Of a DNA stretch of 64,000 nt, positions 39,054 through 48,672 are shown piece after piece; position 1 is the first letter of the stretch; every line of letters starts with the position of its first letter. The position numbers and the translations under genes are program-made. The stretch is from the NCBI GenBank assembly GCA_030998225.1, contig JAPYXD010000382.1:930001-994000 (forward strand), written 5' to 3'. The notes below the pieces were generated by a model, which was not told the DNA's origin, searched no databases, and worked only from the letters and a program-made list of their open reading frames with translations. The stretch is from Diplolepis rosae (taxonomy: Eukaryota; Arthropoda; Insecta; Hymenoptera; Diplolepididae).

Positions 39054-40500
39054 TTACTTTTGTACTTGCACATGTGAGCGTTTTAGTCTATTAATGTGAA
39101 CTATAGTAGGTTTGCCTTTATAACTTATTTTTACATTCCCTTTTCCTAAAACTTCCAATATTTCATAAGGCCCTGTATAGTGGCTATCAAGTTTTTTAAT
39201 TTTACCTCCTTTTTAATAAAAATACATTATCTCCAATTTTTACTTCTAAAGAATTTATTTTTTTATCATAATATAATTTCGATTTTTCTTTTGCTGAAAT
39301 AAGATCCTCTCTTGCTTGTGTTCGCATTTCATGTAGTTGTGTTATGAAATTAATTAAATAATCATCATACGTTTGTAATTTTTCTTGTTGTGATAAAGGT
39401 TCACTGGAAGGTTCACGAGCTAGTTTACCAAAAACCAATTCATAGGGTGTGCATTTTGTGCCTTCATGTACACTAGTATTATACGAGAACATTGCTAGTT
39501 CAAGCCAATCATCCCATTCTGAATTTTTTGCAACAAATTGTTTGAGATATTCTCCTAAAACATGATGTGAACGCTCTAATGACCCGTTTGATTGAGGGTG
39601 AAAAGCTGTGGTACGAAATTATTTAATTCTAAAACGTTTTGCCAATCTTTTTAATAAGTTACTTAAAAAATCTCTGCCTTGGTCAGTAAGTACTCCTTTT
39701 GGCAATCCAAATATACAAATAAATTTTTTCACGAAAGCATCTGCTATCGTACTAGCTTGGTGATGAGGAAGAGGTATTGTTAAAGAATATTTGGTAAAAT
39801 TTTCTCGTATCGTTAGAATATATAAGTTACCAGATTTTGTTTCAGCGTCAGTGATTACCATAGGGTCTTTTGTTTCGACTCTGATTAATTTTTTCAGTTG
39901 ACATTGTAAACAGCCTTGAATATATTGTTGAATGTCTACTTTCATATTTTCCCAAAAAGATTTTTGGCGAATTTGGCTATAAGTTTTTGTAACGCCTTTA
40001 TGGCCTCCTAATGCTGAAGAATGAGCTTCTCCAATTAAATGAGTTCGTTGTTCCTTTGTTGGATATTGCGTTATTCCATTGCTAACTATAATTTTTGTAG
40101 TTGAATTTGAAAAAATTGAATCGAAAATTGATTTCACTTCTTCCCAAGATATATGATTAATTCTGGAAGTTTTTGAAATACTAATTGATCGTAATTTAAA
40201 TTTTTGAGATAATTCATGTAATGAGTGAATTGATAAATTTATATTATTTAAAGTTTCTGATAAATTGTCCTAAGTTTCTTCTTCAATTGGAAGTGCAAAA
40301 TGGTAGTAGTTTCCTTTTTTAATCTCTTTTGGTATTCCCTTTTGTAAGTTTTTAAATTTTGGTAAAGTTTCACGTTTTTCTAAAGTTTTTGATCCGTTGT
40401 CGCGAGGAGGTCCATTTGTTGTAACAAAATATGCATAATTATCTTTTCGAATAGTTAATTGATCGCGACATGCAACTAAACTTTTCCTTGTTATAATTTT
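39054..40500 (-). pseudogene. Gypsy pol remnant: linker, zinc-binding and catalytic integrase, C-terminal domain
   Basis: Reading leftward, one frame runs from about 40500 to 39204 with only two nonsense codons: TAG near 40270 and TAA at 39616-39618, where CAA (Gln) is usual before FRTTAFHPQSNGSLERS. The integrase H2C2 zinc-binding segment (H-x-E-A-H ... C-x2-C) is present. So are the second catalytic aspartate in LTDQGRDF and the glutamate in NGSLERSHH. The segment that should carry the first catalytic Asp is missing: sequence jumps from DPMVITDAE to SGNLYILTI, an in-frame deletion. A frameshift at about 39204 leads into the C-terminal part (GPYEILEV ... HINRLKRS), which ends at TAA 39054-39056. 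Dead remnant; no chromodomain seen. Confidence 0.85.
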
Positions 40501-40516
40501 TTCTGTTTGACAGTTT

Positions 40517-40644
<128 letters not shown>

Positions 40645-41097
40645 AGTTTTCTCTTGGCGGCGTGTCCTTTTTATATTATATTTTTTGGTGACGACACGCG
40701 CTGCGCAGTCTCCCGCTGCGTGTGACGTAGTTATACCTCTCTTTTCAATAGGTGGTTTTCTCTCTCTTTGAGTAATTTCCCCAGATTTTTCTCTAGACCT
40801 AGCCTGTGCCTATAGTACATTCGAATGCGTCGCGGGACGTGACACATGTAAGAATGGAATTAAAAATAACCATGAGAGATGTCTCTATGCTCGGATTAAG
40901 AGGAATTAAAAAAATTGAAAATATGTTCGCCTGCATGGAATACAATACAACTGGCAATCGTTAAGGGAATAAAAAACAATTGGTTTCGGAGATAAACCTA
41001 TTCTTTCGTTGGGCACTTCTTCCGATGGAAAATTAACACATTCAAAAAAATTAAATAATTCTCATTCTTTAATTTAAGTCTGGAAATACTAATTTTT

Positions 41098-41590
41098 CTG
41101 AATTCTTCTCTTCTTACCGGATTATTAGTGTTTTTGATTAAAACCTAACAAAAACACAGAAGAAGTGGGTAGCTGAATTGAGATTTTCTTGGAATTAAAT
41201 ATTTTAGATTTGAAACGACGTAGCTTTTTTACATGGTAAATAAATTATATATTTGAAAACGAAAGGCTTGAATATAAAACAATCCTAAAAACATTTTTTT
41301 CAATCAAAATATTTCAAAGAAATTTTTTACGTAACATTTTTTGCACGGCAAATTGAGTATGTATTGTATTGGCTGTAAAATACATGATTTATATTTCTTG
41401 GAATAAGTATAATTAGTAAACTCCAATAACGTAAACTATTACAATTGTCCTATAAAAATGTTACGTCAATTTAACAACCCACTTTTTCTGAATATTTTCA
41501 TAATTTAATAAAAAACACTGATGAGGGTTCCGATCTAAGCTGAAATGTCAGATTGATATTGATTTCATCATTTATGGACCTCAAAGCAAA
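41098..41590. mobile_element. Foldback element with a hammerhead-like core in the right arm
   Basis: The left arm (about 41127-41200, containing AGTGTTTTTGATTAAAA and GAAGAAGTGGGTAGCTGAATT) is inverted in the right arm (about 41455-41527, containing TTTAATAAAAAACACTG). A hammerhead-like core lies at 41518-41549 at the outer side of the right arm; the matching part of the left arm has decayed to CCGGATTATTAG. Outer flanks on both sides resemble the minus-strand fragment at 37010-37135. No coding capacity. Confidence 0.6.
41518..41549 (+). ncRNA. Hammerhead-like motif, core blocks intact
   Basis: CTGATGA (41518-41524), a helix GGGTT/AAGCT with one G-G mismatch, GAAA (41542-41545), then TGTC, which supplies a minimal A-U/U-G stem III and a GUC cleavage triplet. 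Stem I is not obvious: the bases next to the core are A and A. The core fits the hammerhead consensus; activity is unproven. Confidence 0.45.
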
Positions 41591-42154
41591 TATTTTCCAA
41601 AAATATACTAAACTATTAATTTCTACTTATACCTCAATATAGTATTTAAATTAATAGATTAATTTCATCACAAACTGCACAGCAGTTTACAATTATACTT
41701 TAAAATTAGCATGATTCAATTCTTCTCATTTTGATGAAGAAAAAAGGCGAAATTTTAAGTAATCAATTTATGTGACGATTTCAAAACGATTGAAAACAGT
41801 TGATAAGCAGGAAAAATCTAATTCGTCTGTACAATAATTTCTTGAAGTTTACTATCATCAAAGATTTATAATTACACGAAATATTACATATGAAAATAAA
41901 ATAATTACTTTTCTCAAACTAAATGAATTTGATCAATTTGACAAAAAAAAACGAGTAGCATACGTCTCAAAAATATTTGAGCAGCAATCTGTAGAATTAG
42001 AGAAGTTATCGGCCGCCGAAAAGAGTGAAAAACCTACACACACCAACTTACACGCTAATGTGATGATTTTTTCAAAAAATGTCTGACATTTTGTAGCCGC
42101 TATTAAGTTTTTTGGAAAATCCATTTTCAAATTCGGGATCAGCGATCAGCGACA
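41591..42154. other. AT-rich DNA, nothing convincing
   Basis: A 65-codon minus-strand open frame (41933-42130) with several Cys and Phe residues has no family I recognise and no supporting context. I treat the stretch as non-coding. Confidence 0.55.
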
Positions 42155-42180
42155 GGTCTAATTTTCGTGGATCAACTACA
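42155..42180 (+). mobile_element. Terminal remnant of a second TTAA foldback, abutting the next element
   Basis: GGTCTAATTTTCGTG followed by a diverged ATCAACTAC resembles the right end of the element at 42181-42731 and is placed directly against its left TTAA. This makes a ~55-bp imperfect palindrome centred on TTAA. Confidence 0.55.
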
Positions 42181-42731
42181 TTAAGGTAGTTCGTTCACGA
42201 AAATTAGACCCCAAACAAAAATAGATAATTTTGCTTTCAAGAATAGCACTAATATTATTAAAGGGCTAATTTGAAAGAGAAAAGATTATTTTTCATGAAA
42301 AAAATTTGAAACACAAAAAATTAATTTTTATAATAAATTTTATTTTTGCCCAAACTTATTTTCTTATCGCTTCGAGCCAAACTTAAAAAAATGATGCGAT
42401 TCTAGTAAATCACGGTTCATTTTTTTAGGAAAAAGATTCTCCACAACATGATCGTTTCCTATTTTTGAAATTGAATTAATTATTATTAAATACAGCAATT
42501 TGTTTATTAGAATCGCATAATTTTTTTAAATTTGGCTCCAAGCAATAAGATAATAAGTTTGGGCAAAAGTAAAATTTATTAATAAAATTATTCTTTTGTA
42601 TTTCAAATTTTGTTCATGAAAAATAATCTTTTCTCTTCCAAATTAGCCCTTCAATAATAATATTGCTATTCTTGAAAGTAAAATTATCTATTTTTGCCTG
42701 ACCTCTAATTTTCGTGAACGAACTACCTTAA
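42181..42731. mobile_element. Long-arm foldback element flanked by TTAA
   Basis: TTAA at 42181-42184 and 42728-42731 bound a 543-bp palindrome whose arms (about 220 bp each) are highly similar. They start GGTAGTTCGTTCACGAAAAT on the left and end as its inverse on the right. The central loop is about 42405-42500. TTAA flanks suggest piggyBac-type mobilisation, but the tips are GGT instead of CCC, so the family is unassigned. No coding capacity. Confidence 0.8.
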
Positions 42732-43007
42732 TACAATTACTTTAATACCTAGACAAAATTTCAAGTATTTATCTTTTTAACTTTCCTCCTGAAAAATTCG
42801 AGAAAATGGTATAGCTTTTTGACCCAGCAAGGTAGAAACCCCCCTTAACTTGTAACATGAATAAAATTTGAGGCAATGAATGAGCTCGATCAGCCTGATT
42901 ATTTATTTAGATAGGCATCCTAAAATATTAAAAAGTGGATAGAAATTATAAAATTTCACACCTTAAAGGAGTCCCTAAAAAATTATGCTTTAGCGAAGTA
43001 CAAGATC
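42732..43007. other. AT-rich spacer
   Basis: No feature that I can support between the TTAA foldback and the palindrome at 43008. Confidence 0.6.
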
Positions 43008-43031
43008 ATGAATCTGTAATTACAGATTCAT
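43008..43031. repeat. 24-bp perfect palindrome
   Basis: ATGAATCTGTAA followed directly by its reverse complement, no spacer. It lies 50 bp outside the left end of the foldback at 43081-43636. Confidence 0.95.
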
Positions 43032-43082
43032 ATAGTTAAATATGTATGGTATTGCAAAAGATTATTTATTTTTTCAAAATGT

Positions 43083-43111
43083 GTTTCGGTTCTAATCGGA
43101 GCCCTCATCAG
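43083..43111 (-). ncRNA. Hammerhead-like core, left arm (both core blocks intact)
   Basis: On the minus strand: CTGATGA (43111-43105), a G-rich to C-rich stem II with an internal mismatch, then GAAAC (43087-43083) and AC. The expected stem III closing GT is not present, so activity is doubtful. Confidence 0.45.
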
Positions 43112-43601
43112 AGATTTATTTTTCAAATAAAAAAAATAAAAAATGCATTATAAAAAGTTGTTAACTTAGGATTTCTTTGTTGAACATTTTTAAAAATCAA
43201 TATAGTTTTACATGCGAGTCAATAAAAAACTTGACATTGTTTCGAAAGAAGAGGTTGAAAGAATTTAACACTTTTTCAAAATATTTCTTTGGTATAAAAT
43301 AATTGAAAATAATTTTAAATTAATAGGTTGAGTTCGAAATTTTTCCACTGAGACTTGGGCTTAAATCGCAGCGCAGTCGAAAGCGTCTTTTTTCCCACAG
43401 AAAGAATTCAAATTCTTTAAATTGGAAATAATGTTTCAGAATATAATTATTTGGTTTCATATCGATGAAAGGACTTAATGATAATTTTAGGCAGCTTTTT
43501 ACAGGTTTTTTTTCTCAATTGTTGATTTTAAAAAATTTTCATCAAAGTAATCCTAAGTTAATAACTTTTTACTATGCATTTTTTATTTTAAAAATAAATC
43601 T

Positions 43602-43630
43602 CTGATGAGGGCTTCGATCAGAACCAAAAC
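43602..43630 (+). ncRNA. Hammerhead-like core, right arm (one core base changed)
   Basis: CTGATGA (43602-43608), stem II region, then AAAAC (43626-43630), where GAAAC is expected. It is the inverted counterpart of the left-arm motif. Confidence 0.42.
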
Positions 43631-43636
43631 TTCTAT

Positions 43637-43926
43637 AACTGCGTAAATCTAAGTTTTTATTTACTTTGGAACCTAGAGCCAAGTATCAAGAACAACACAT
43701 ATCTTCAATTAAAATACTTTTCAAAATTCACTTTTAAAATATTTTGTATCTTAATTATTAATTTAATATAATTTAAAAGTTCGACACTTATTTAGAAATT
43801 ATTTTTTATTCGTGATTGTAATTCTTAATTAATCATTATGCCATATCTTTTGTTTACATTATTTTCTCAAGCTGTCAATTTTGAAATTCCTAACCTTAAA
43901 AGTCTTGGAAAAGAATTTTTGGCTCT
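43637..43926. other. AT-rich spacer
   Basis: Nothing recognised between the foldback element and the P-like transposon. Confidence 0.6.
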
Positions 43927-43934
43927 GCTTTACC

Positions 43935-46586
43935 CAGCCCTGTCCGACTAAAAGCAAAATGGCGGTTCCTTAGTGATTATAGTTTCTATGTGCGAAGTTT
44001 TCTCATCAGAGCGGCGCTGCACGCGACACGCTCTACAAAAGCATTATACTAATAGACAAATATTTAATAAAATTTAAATAATTAAGTTTCTGAACAATAT
44101 AAAATGAAAAACAGTTCATAAAATGAATATAGGACATAAAATAAACATTTTGCATAAATCAATTAATACAAAATAAAAAAAAGAACACATTAATCTTCGT
44201 AAAATATATACTGTGGATACGCATAAAGAATTCTTGAGACCCTGAACAAAATTTTTTTTATGTTATCCCCATATAACTGAAAATATATTTGAAAATAAAT
44301 AAAAAGCTTAAGCTTCTAAATAGAAGTATTTTCCAGCTTCAAACGAATGAAATGAAAAATAATTATTTTGTTAAGCCCTGTGTTCAACATAAAAAACCAT
44401 GTGAAGGGAAATATATACTCAATTAAAAATTTGTAAATGTAACAAAAAATATTCATTACTATAAAATTTGCTAGTACATATTTTTAACATATTTTAAAAT
44501 TTTAACATGTACAGATCGATGATGACTAGTTAAGTGTCGCAAACCTTGGCTGCTTTTTTTTTCAAGACGCTAAATTTTTAAATTCCAGCCATTTCCTGTC
44601 TTACGAATTGTCTCATTCTTATTTAAAATGAAATTAAATCACATATTCTAACATCTCTACAGCTTCATTGGCATGTCCATTGCATTGAAAAATAAATATC
44701 GAAGAAAGCACTTTTATATTTTTTTACAAAATGGATTTGTATAAGAAACATAGTGACGTTGATGTTGCTATCAAAATCTATTTAGTATTACTTTAGCTTC
44801 CTTAATCTCAGAAAATTTAACTGAACAAGATAAAAATATTTTGTTCAGTATGAAATTTCGAATGGAATATTATCAATACTTTATAAAAGTTTCACTAATT
44901 TTTTGTTCCTTTCCTTTTGTTTAGAGATTTTTTGGCACTATCCGATTAGCTGGAGGAACAAATGATCATCCTTGTACACCAACCTTCTTGCAAATATACA
45001 AGATATTAGCTGCCTTTAGCATTTTGAAACCTGCAAAGCTTTGAAATTGTAGTACTTTCGATGGCAACCCTCCACAGCCCTTAATAACAATTTCAAAATT
45101 GAAAGAATTACATCAGTCGAATAGTAAAAGCGCAATTCAAGAAATTCGAGAAAAGTTGAAAGCTATAATCGATTGTGAAGACACTGATTTTAGTGATTTT
45201 GTAGATGCAGTAGCGCACGATTATGCTTTACCAGCTGTTAGAGATTGTTTGATTTTTTACACAACCGGTCGTATAACTGCTTACATTAAACATCACACTC
45301 AGTGTTCGACATGCTTAAATGCATTTTTGACTACTTTTGAAATTCATGCAGATACGATATCTTTTTCTAGTGATCAGTTACCTGAAAGTTTGAGTAGATT
45401 TGCAAAAATAAATAAAGATTTCATACATCCAAATGTTAAGTTATACAAGCTTATCACAGTTGTCGAATATCTATTTAACATACATTGCCGGTCTAGCAAT
45501 CCTTTTGATCTAATTCTAGACGATTTAATTTCATCTGATGAAACAAAATTTATTTTTCAATGCAAAGAACATGTCAATGAAGCTGTAGAGATGTTAGCAT
45601 ATGTGATTTAATTTTATTTTAAATAAGAATGAGAAAATTCGTAAGACAGGAAATGGCTGAGATTAAAAAAGTTAGCGTCTTGGAGGAAAAAGCAGCCAAG
45701 CTTTGCGACACTTAACTAGTCATTATCGATCTGCACATGTTAAAAATATGTACTAGCAAATTTTATAGTAATGAATATTTTTTGTCATGTGAAACAAAAT
45801 TTATTTTTCAATGCAAAGAACATACCAATGAAGCTGTAGAGGTGTTAGCATATGTGATTTAATTTTATTTTAAATAAGAATGAGACAATTCGTAAGACAG
45901 GAAATGGCTGGAATTTAAAAATTTAGCGTCTTGAAAAAAAAAAGCAGCCAAGGTTTGCGACACTTAACTAGTCATCATCGATCTGTACATGTTAAAAATT
46001 TAAAATATGTTAAAAATATGTACTAGCAAATTTTATAGTAATGAATATTTTTTGTTACATTTACAAATTTTTAATTGAGTATATATTTCCCTTCACATGG
46101 TTTTTTATGTTGAACACAGGGCTTAACAAAATAATTATTCTTCATTTCATTCGTTTGAAGCTGGAAAATAAAAATGGAAAATACTTCTATTTAGAAGCTT
46201 AAGCTTTTTATTTATTTTCAAATATATTTTCAGTTATATGGGGATGACATAAAAAAAATGTTGTTCAGGGTCTCAAGAATTCTTCATGCGTATCCACAGT
46301 ATATATTTTACGAAGATTAATGTGTTCTTTTTTTTATTTTGTATTAATTAATTTATGCAAAATGTTTATTTTATGTCCTATAATCATTTTATCAACTGTT
46401 TTTCATTTTATATTGTTCAGAAACTTAATTATTTAAATTTTGTTAAATATTTGTCTATTAGTATAATGCATTTGTAGAGTGTGCCGCGTGCAACGCCGCT
46501 CTGGTGAGAAAACTTCGCACATAGAAACTATAATCACTAAGGTAATCAAGTTCTCGCCGTTGCAGGCAGGGAGTCGGATAGGGCTG
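43935..46586. mobile_element. P-element-like DNA transposon with long inverted arms and 8-bp target duplication
   Basis: GCTTTACC lies immediately left (43927-43934) and right (46587-46594), a perfect 8-bp target duplication as P elements make. The tips are CAGCCCTGTCCGACT on the left and the inverse of CAGCCCTATCCGACT on the right. The terminal arms are very long: 43935 to about 44699 and about 45799 to 46586. The transposase 3' region (45541 to about 45789) is duplicated in direct orientation by the start of the right arm and in inverse by the left arm, so the arms are made of copies of the element's own 3' end. The centre holds a broken transposase fragment. Confidence 0.88.
44925..45611 (+). 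pseudogene. P-element/THAP9-type transposase, C-terminal fragment with in-frame TGA
   Basis: The fragment starts after a splice-acceptor-like CCTTTTGTTTAG (ends 44924) and reads RFFGTIRLAGGTNDHPCTP, the conserved block near the C-terminus of P-family transposases. A TGA at 45042-45044 interrupts the frame; the same frame continues 189 codons to TAA at 45609-45611. It includes a Cys pair (HHTQCSTC) and ends inside the repeated 3' region. The N-terminal THAP zinc finger, GTP-binding region and most of the catalytic core are absent, so no active transposase is made here. The upstream part may once have been joined through an intron. Identification rests on the FFGTIR...GGxNDHP block and the 8-bp target duplication. 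Confidence 0.8.
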
Positions 46587-46594
46587 GCTTTACC

Positions 46595-46801
46595 CAAACG
46601 TTATCGACATTTCTTTGCTGGGTTTGATTTGGCTTGGTAGTACGATGAGGGCAGCACTTCGATATGGCGGAAAACGTGGTTAGCTATATATATCGTTCCC
46701 CCACTCTGACGCCTTGCACCGCATTTAGGTTTATCTGGGTTTATAATATCTTTGGCTCTAATATACGGAACAGTGCTGAATCAGAACTCCGCCATTAGCC
46801 A
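46595..46801. other. Spacer, nothing recognised
   Basis: Slightly more GC-rich than surroundings; no open frame or repeat that I can support. Confidence 0.55.
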
Positions 46802-46804
46802 TTA

Positions 46805-46966
46805 TGGCTCATTTATACCTCTATATGCCTGACCGGTGCGGACAGAAAATACATAAGAGCAAAAAAGACAGACTTCTTACTTTGTCTAATTTTACACTGT
46901 CTGTCTCCTTTACTCTTATATATTTTCTGCCGCACCGGTCAGGCAGACAGAGGTTTAAATGCACCA
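46805..46966. mobile_element. MITE 1, 162 bp, TTA target duplication
   Basis: Nearly fully palindromic. The left arm TGGCTCATTTATACCTCT... with GCCTGACCGGTGCGG is mirrored on the right. TTA occurs at 46802-46804 and 46967-46969. The size and 3-bp TTA duplication suggest a PIF/Harbinger-type non-autonomous element. The 121-codon open frame across it is an artefact of the hairpin. Confidence 0.8.
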
Positions 46967-46969
46967 TTA

Positions 46970-47113
46970 GGGTGCAGTCCCATGACGGCGTTTTTACGCG
47001 TCGTAAAGCAGAAAATCATGAGATAGAAAGAGAATGGTGTATCTGTGTATCTCTTTTTCCCTCATTATTTTCTGCTTTACGCCGCATAAAAACGCTGACA
47101 TGGGACTGCACCC
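46970..47113. mobile_element. MITE 2, 144 bp, TTA target duplication, abutting MITE 1
   Basis: Palindromic with ends GGGTGCAGTCCCATG and its inverse. TTA lies at 46967-46969 and 47114-47116. The left TTA is the same triplet that ends MITE 1, so the two share a target triplet. PIF/Harbinger-like by TIR style and TTA duplication; family inferred. Confidence 0.82.
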
Positions 47114-47116
47114 TTA

Positions 47117-47394
47117 CTGTACACGTTGCAAACACGTTCTACACTTTGAAAAGTTACCAGGGATGCTAGTGATTAAAAGTTTTCTGCTTTCCTCCGCTGC
47201 TTTCATCTGCAAACGAACGTAGTCACTATTACAGATGCAAATATCTTCGTTTTTCCATTTTTTTGAATATGTGTTACATTTAATACAATAAATTTTATTA
47301 TCGTAATTGGATAAGCGACGTTAAATTCCTCTAAATTATTTTTTCTGAAACCTACAAATGTGACTAACAGTTGATTGTTTTGATTCTCTCTGAA
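47117..47394. other. Spacer upstream of the candidate exon
   Basis: AT-rich. TACAATAAATTTTA near 47284 could be part of a promoter or a chance match; I make no call. Confidence 0.5.
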
Positions 47395-47455
47395 ATGGCG
47401 GGTGCTATATTCATCACACGATTTGTGCTATTGTTGACATTTAAACTATGCTTGG
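47395..47455 (+). CDS. Candidate first coding exon encoding a signal peptide (speculative)
   Basis: ATGGCGGGT at 47395 starts a 20-codon stretch, MAGAIFITRFVLLLTFKLCL, with the layout of a secretory signal peptide: short polar start, Arg, hydrophobic core, small/Cys residues. It is followed directly by a consensus 5' splice donor G|GTAAGC (exon end 47455, phase 1). Unspliced, the frame closes after 32 codons. No transposon signature surrounds it, so it could be the first exon of a host secreted-protein gene whose later exons I cannot identify. A chance match is quite possible because hydrophobic stretches are common in AT-rich DNA; only the donor plus the GCG-G context after ATG raise it above noise. 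No family recognised. Confidence 0.22.
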
Positions 47456-48480
47456 GTAAGCAGGATTATCAACTATATTCTAAATTTAATTAAACGAATT
47501 CTCTAAACCTACAGAAATCTAGAATGAGCCTATACAATTAAATTTACGCAAAGTATAGAATGATTGTGATTTGTAGTGTAAGTTCAAATATCCTTATTTA
47601 CAATTATTACTTATAAAACAATGAACGTATGGTGTATAACGTCTTTATTTGTTGGAGTAAGGCTAACAGTTTCCAGTTAGCTCGTCAATAGGTCGTTTTT
47701 AATAAAAAAGGGTCTTTCAATGCTTTTAAATGCAAAACAATGCCCGTTTTGTCTGGAGTGCCGTTGAATTCGCTTCATTGTATACAGTTCGACTCGTTTT
47801 AATCCTTTAGATATGCATAGAAATAAGTAGTCAATACCTTTTAATGCCTTTCACAAAAAAAGTATTCATATAAGTCAATGTCATTTAGTGTTGTTCAAAC
47901 CTCAAACCCCTATCGTGCCAGGAAAAAATTTTCCCAACCCGTCTAGTGAAAATTGTACTTTCATCCTCTGCTTTATGACTGGAAAATGACTGAGTTCACA
48001 ACTGTTGCTATTTTCCCCACTAGTGGTGAAAATAGCCATTTTCTCGTCTCAAAACAGATAGTGAAACTACCCTGCTTAAAATGTCGGACAAATTCCGGAT
48101 TCCGAAATTTGCCCGGTGTTTTCCGGGACGTCATCCGGTTTTTGTCATCCTGATTCTATCCGGTCGTATTGGAAAATTATCCAGATGAAGTAGCACGAAA
48201 AAAGTAATAAATCCGAATATTGTCCTGTCGAATCCGAAATTTATGCAGTCTAAGGAATGCGATTAATCCGAAAGTAATCTGATCTAGTCTGAAATTTGGA
48301 TATATTACATTATAGAATGTAATTTACCAATGAACTATATAATTTCCTAATATTTTCCACTAAATATTTTTGTATCTCAGTGGCCGCTAATAGGAAAGCG
48401 AAGAGCAATTACATAATTGTTTTGAAAGTTATCATGCTCATAGACAACGAAAAGGATAACCAGAACGAGGTCAAAGTCAG
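47456..48480. other. No gene seen; possible intronic DNA
   Basis: A Phe/Ser-rich 66-codon frame at 47953-48153 has no recognisable domain. A run of TCCGG-containing phrases near 48080-48250 looks like a decayed short repeat. Nothing else found. Confidence 0.5.
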
Positions 48481-48548
48481 GCAGGCAGACAGACAGACAG
48501 ACAGACGTAGACAAATACCATCGCACAAATCGATTTTTCTGACTCATC
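48481..48548. repeat. CAGA microsatellite with conserved downstream block
   Basis: A GCAGGCAGACAGACAGACAG run followed ~35 bp later by TTTTTCTGACTCA. The arrangement matches that at about 38083-38150, pointing to a shared interspersed repeat end. Confidence 0.6.
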
Positions 48549-48672
48549 TTAGCTTAGTCATAGAATATTCAATACTAAACTAATTTTTTTAAAATTCATT
48601 TTTATATCATTTATTGTTGTTATTCTGCATCAACATCATCTACCATTACTTCTAAGATAGTCGGCTACTCAG
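48549..48672. other. Spacer
   Basis: No feature recognised. Confidence 0.5.

Larger units (their letters stand above)
43081..43636. mobile_element. Foldback element with hammerhead-like cores in both arms
   Basis: The left arm (about 43081-43205) and right arm (about 43515-43636) are inverted copies. They share GAGATTTATTTTT, AAAAATGCAT, AACTTAGGAT and TTTTTAAAA blocks in the same order. Near each outer end is a hammerhead-like core, reading leftward in the left arm (43083-43111) and rightward in the right arm (43602-43630), so the two motifs face outward. The CTGATGAGGGC-C-GAT-AGA-CC block resembles cores known from PLE ends. The element may derive from two PLE termini joined head to head. 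The loop holds no gene. Confidence 0.7.

Noticed and set aside
41933..42130. Cys-containing minus-strand open frame of 65 codons
   Set aside because: No family, no start context, and located in decayed repeat DNA.
46804..47222. Open frames of 121 and 62 codons
   Set aside because: They run through the two palindromic MITEs, whose hairpin symmetry explains the openness on both strands.
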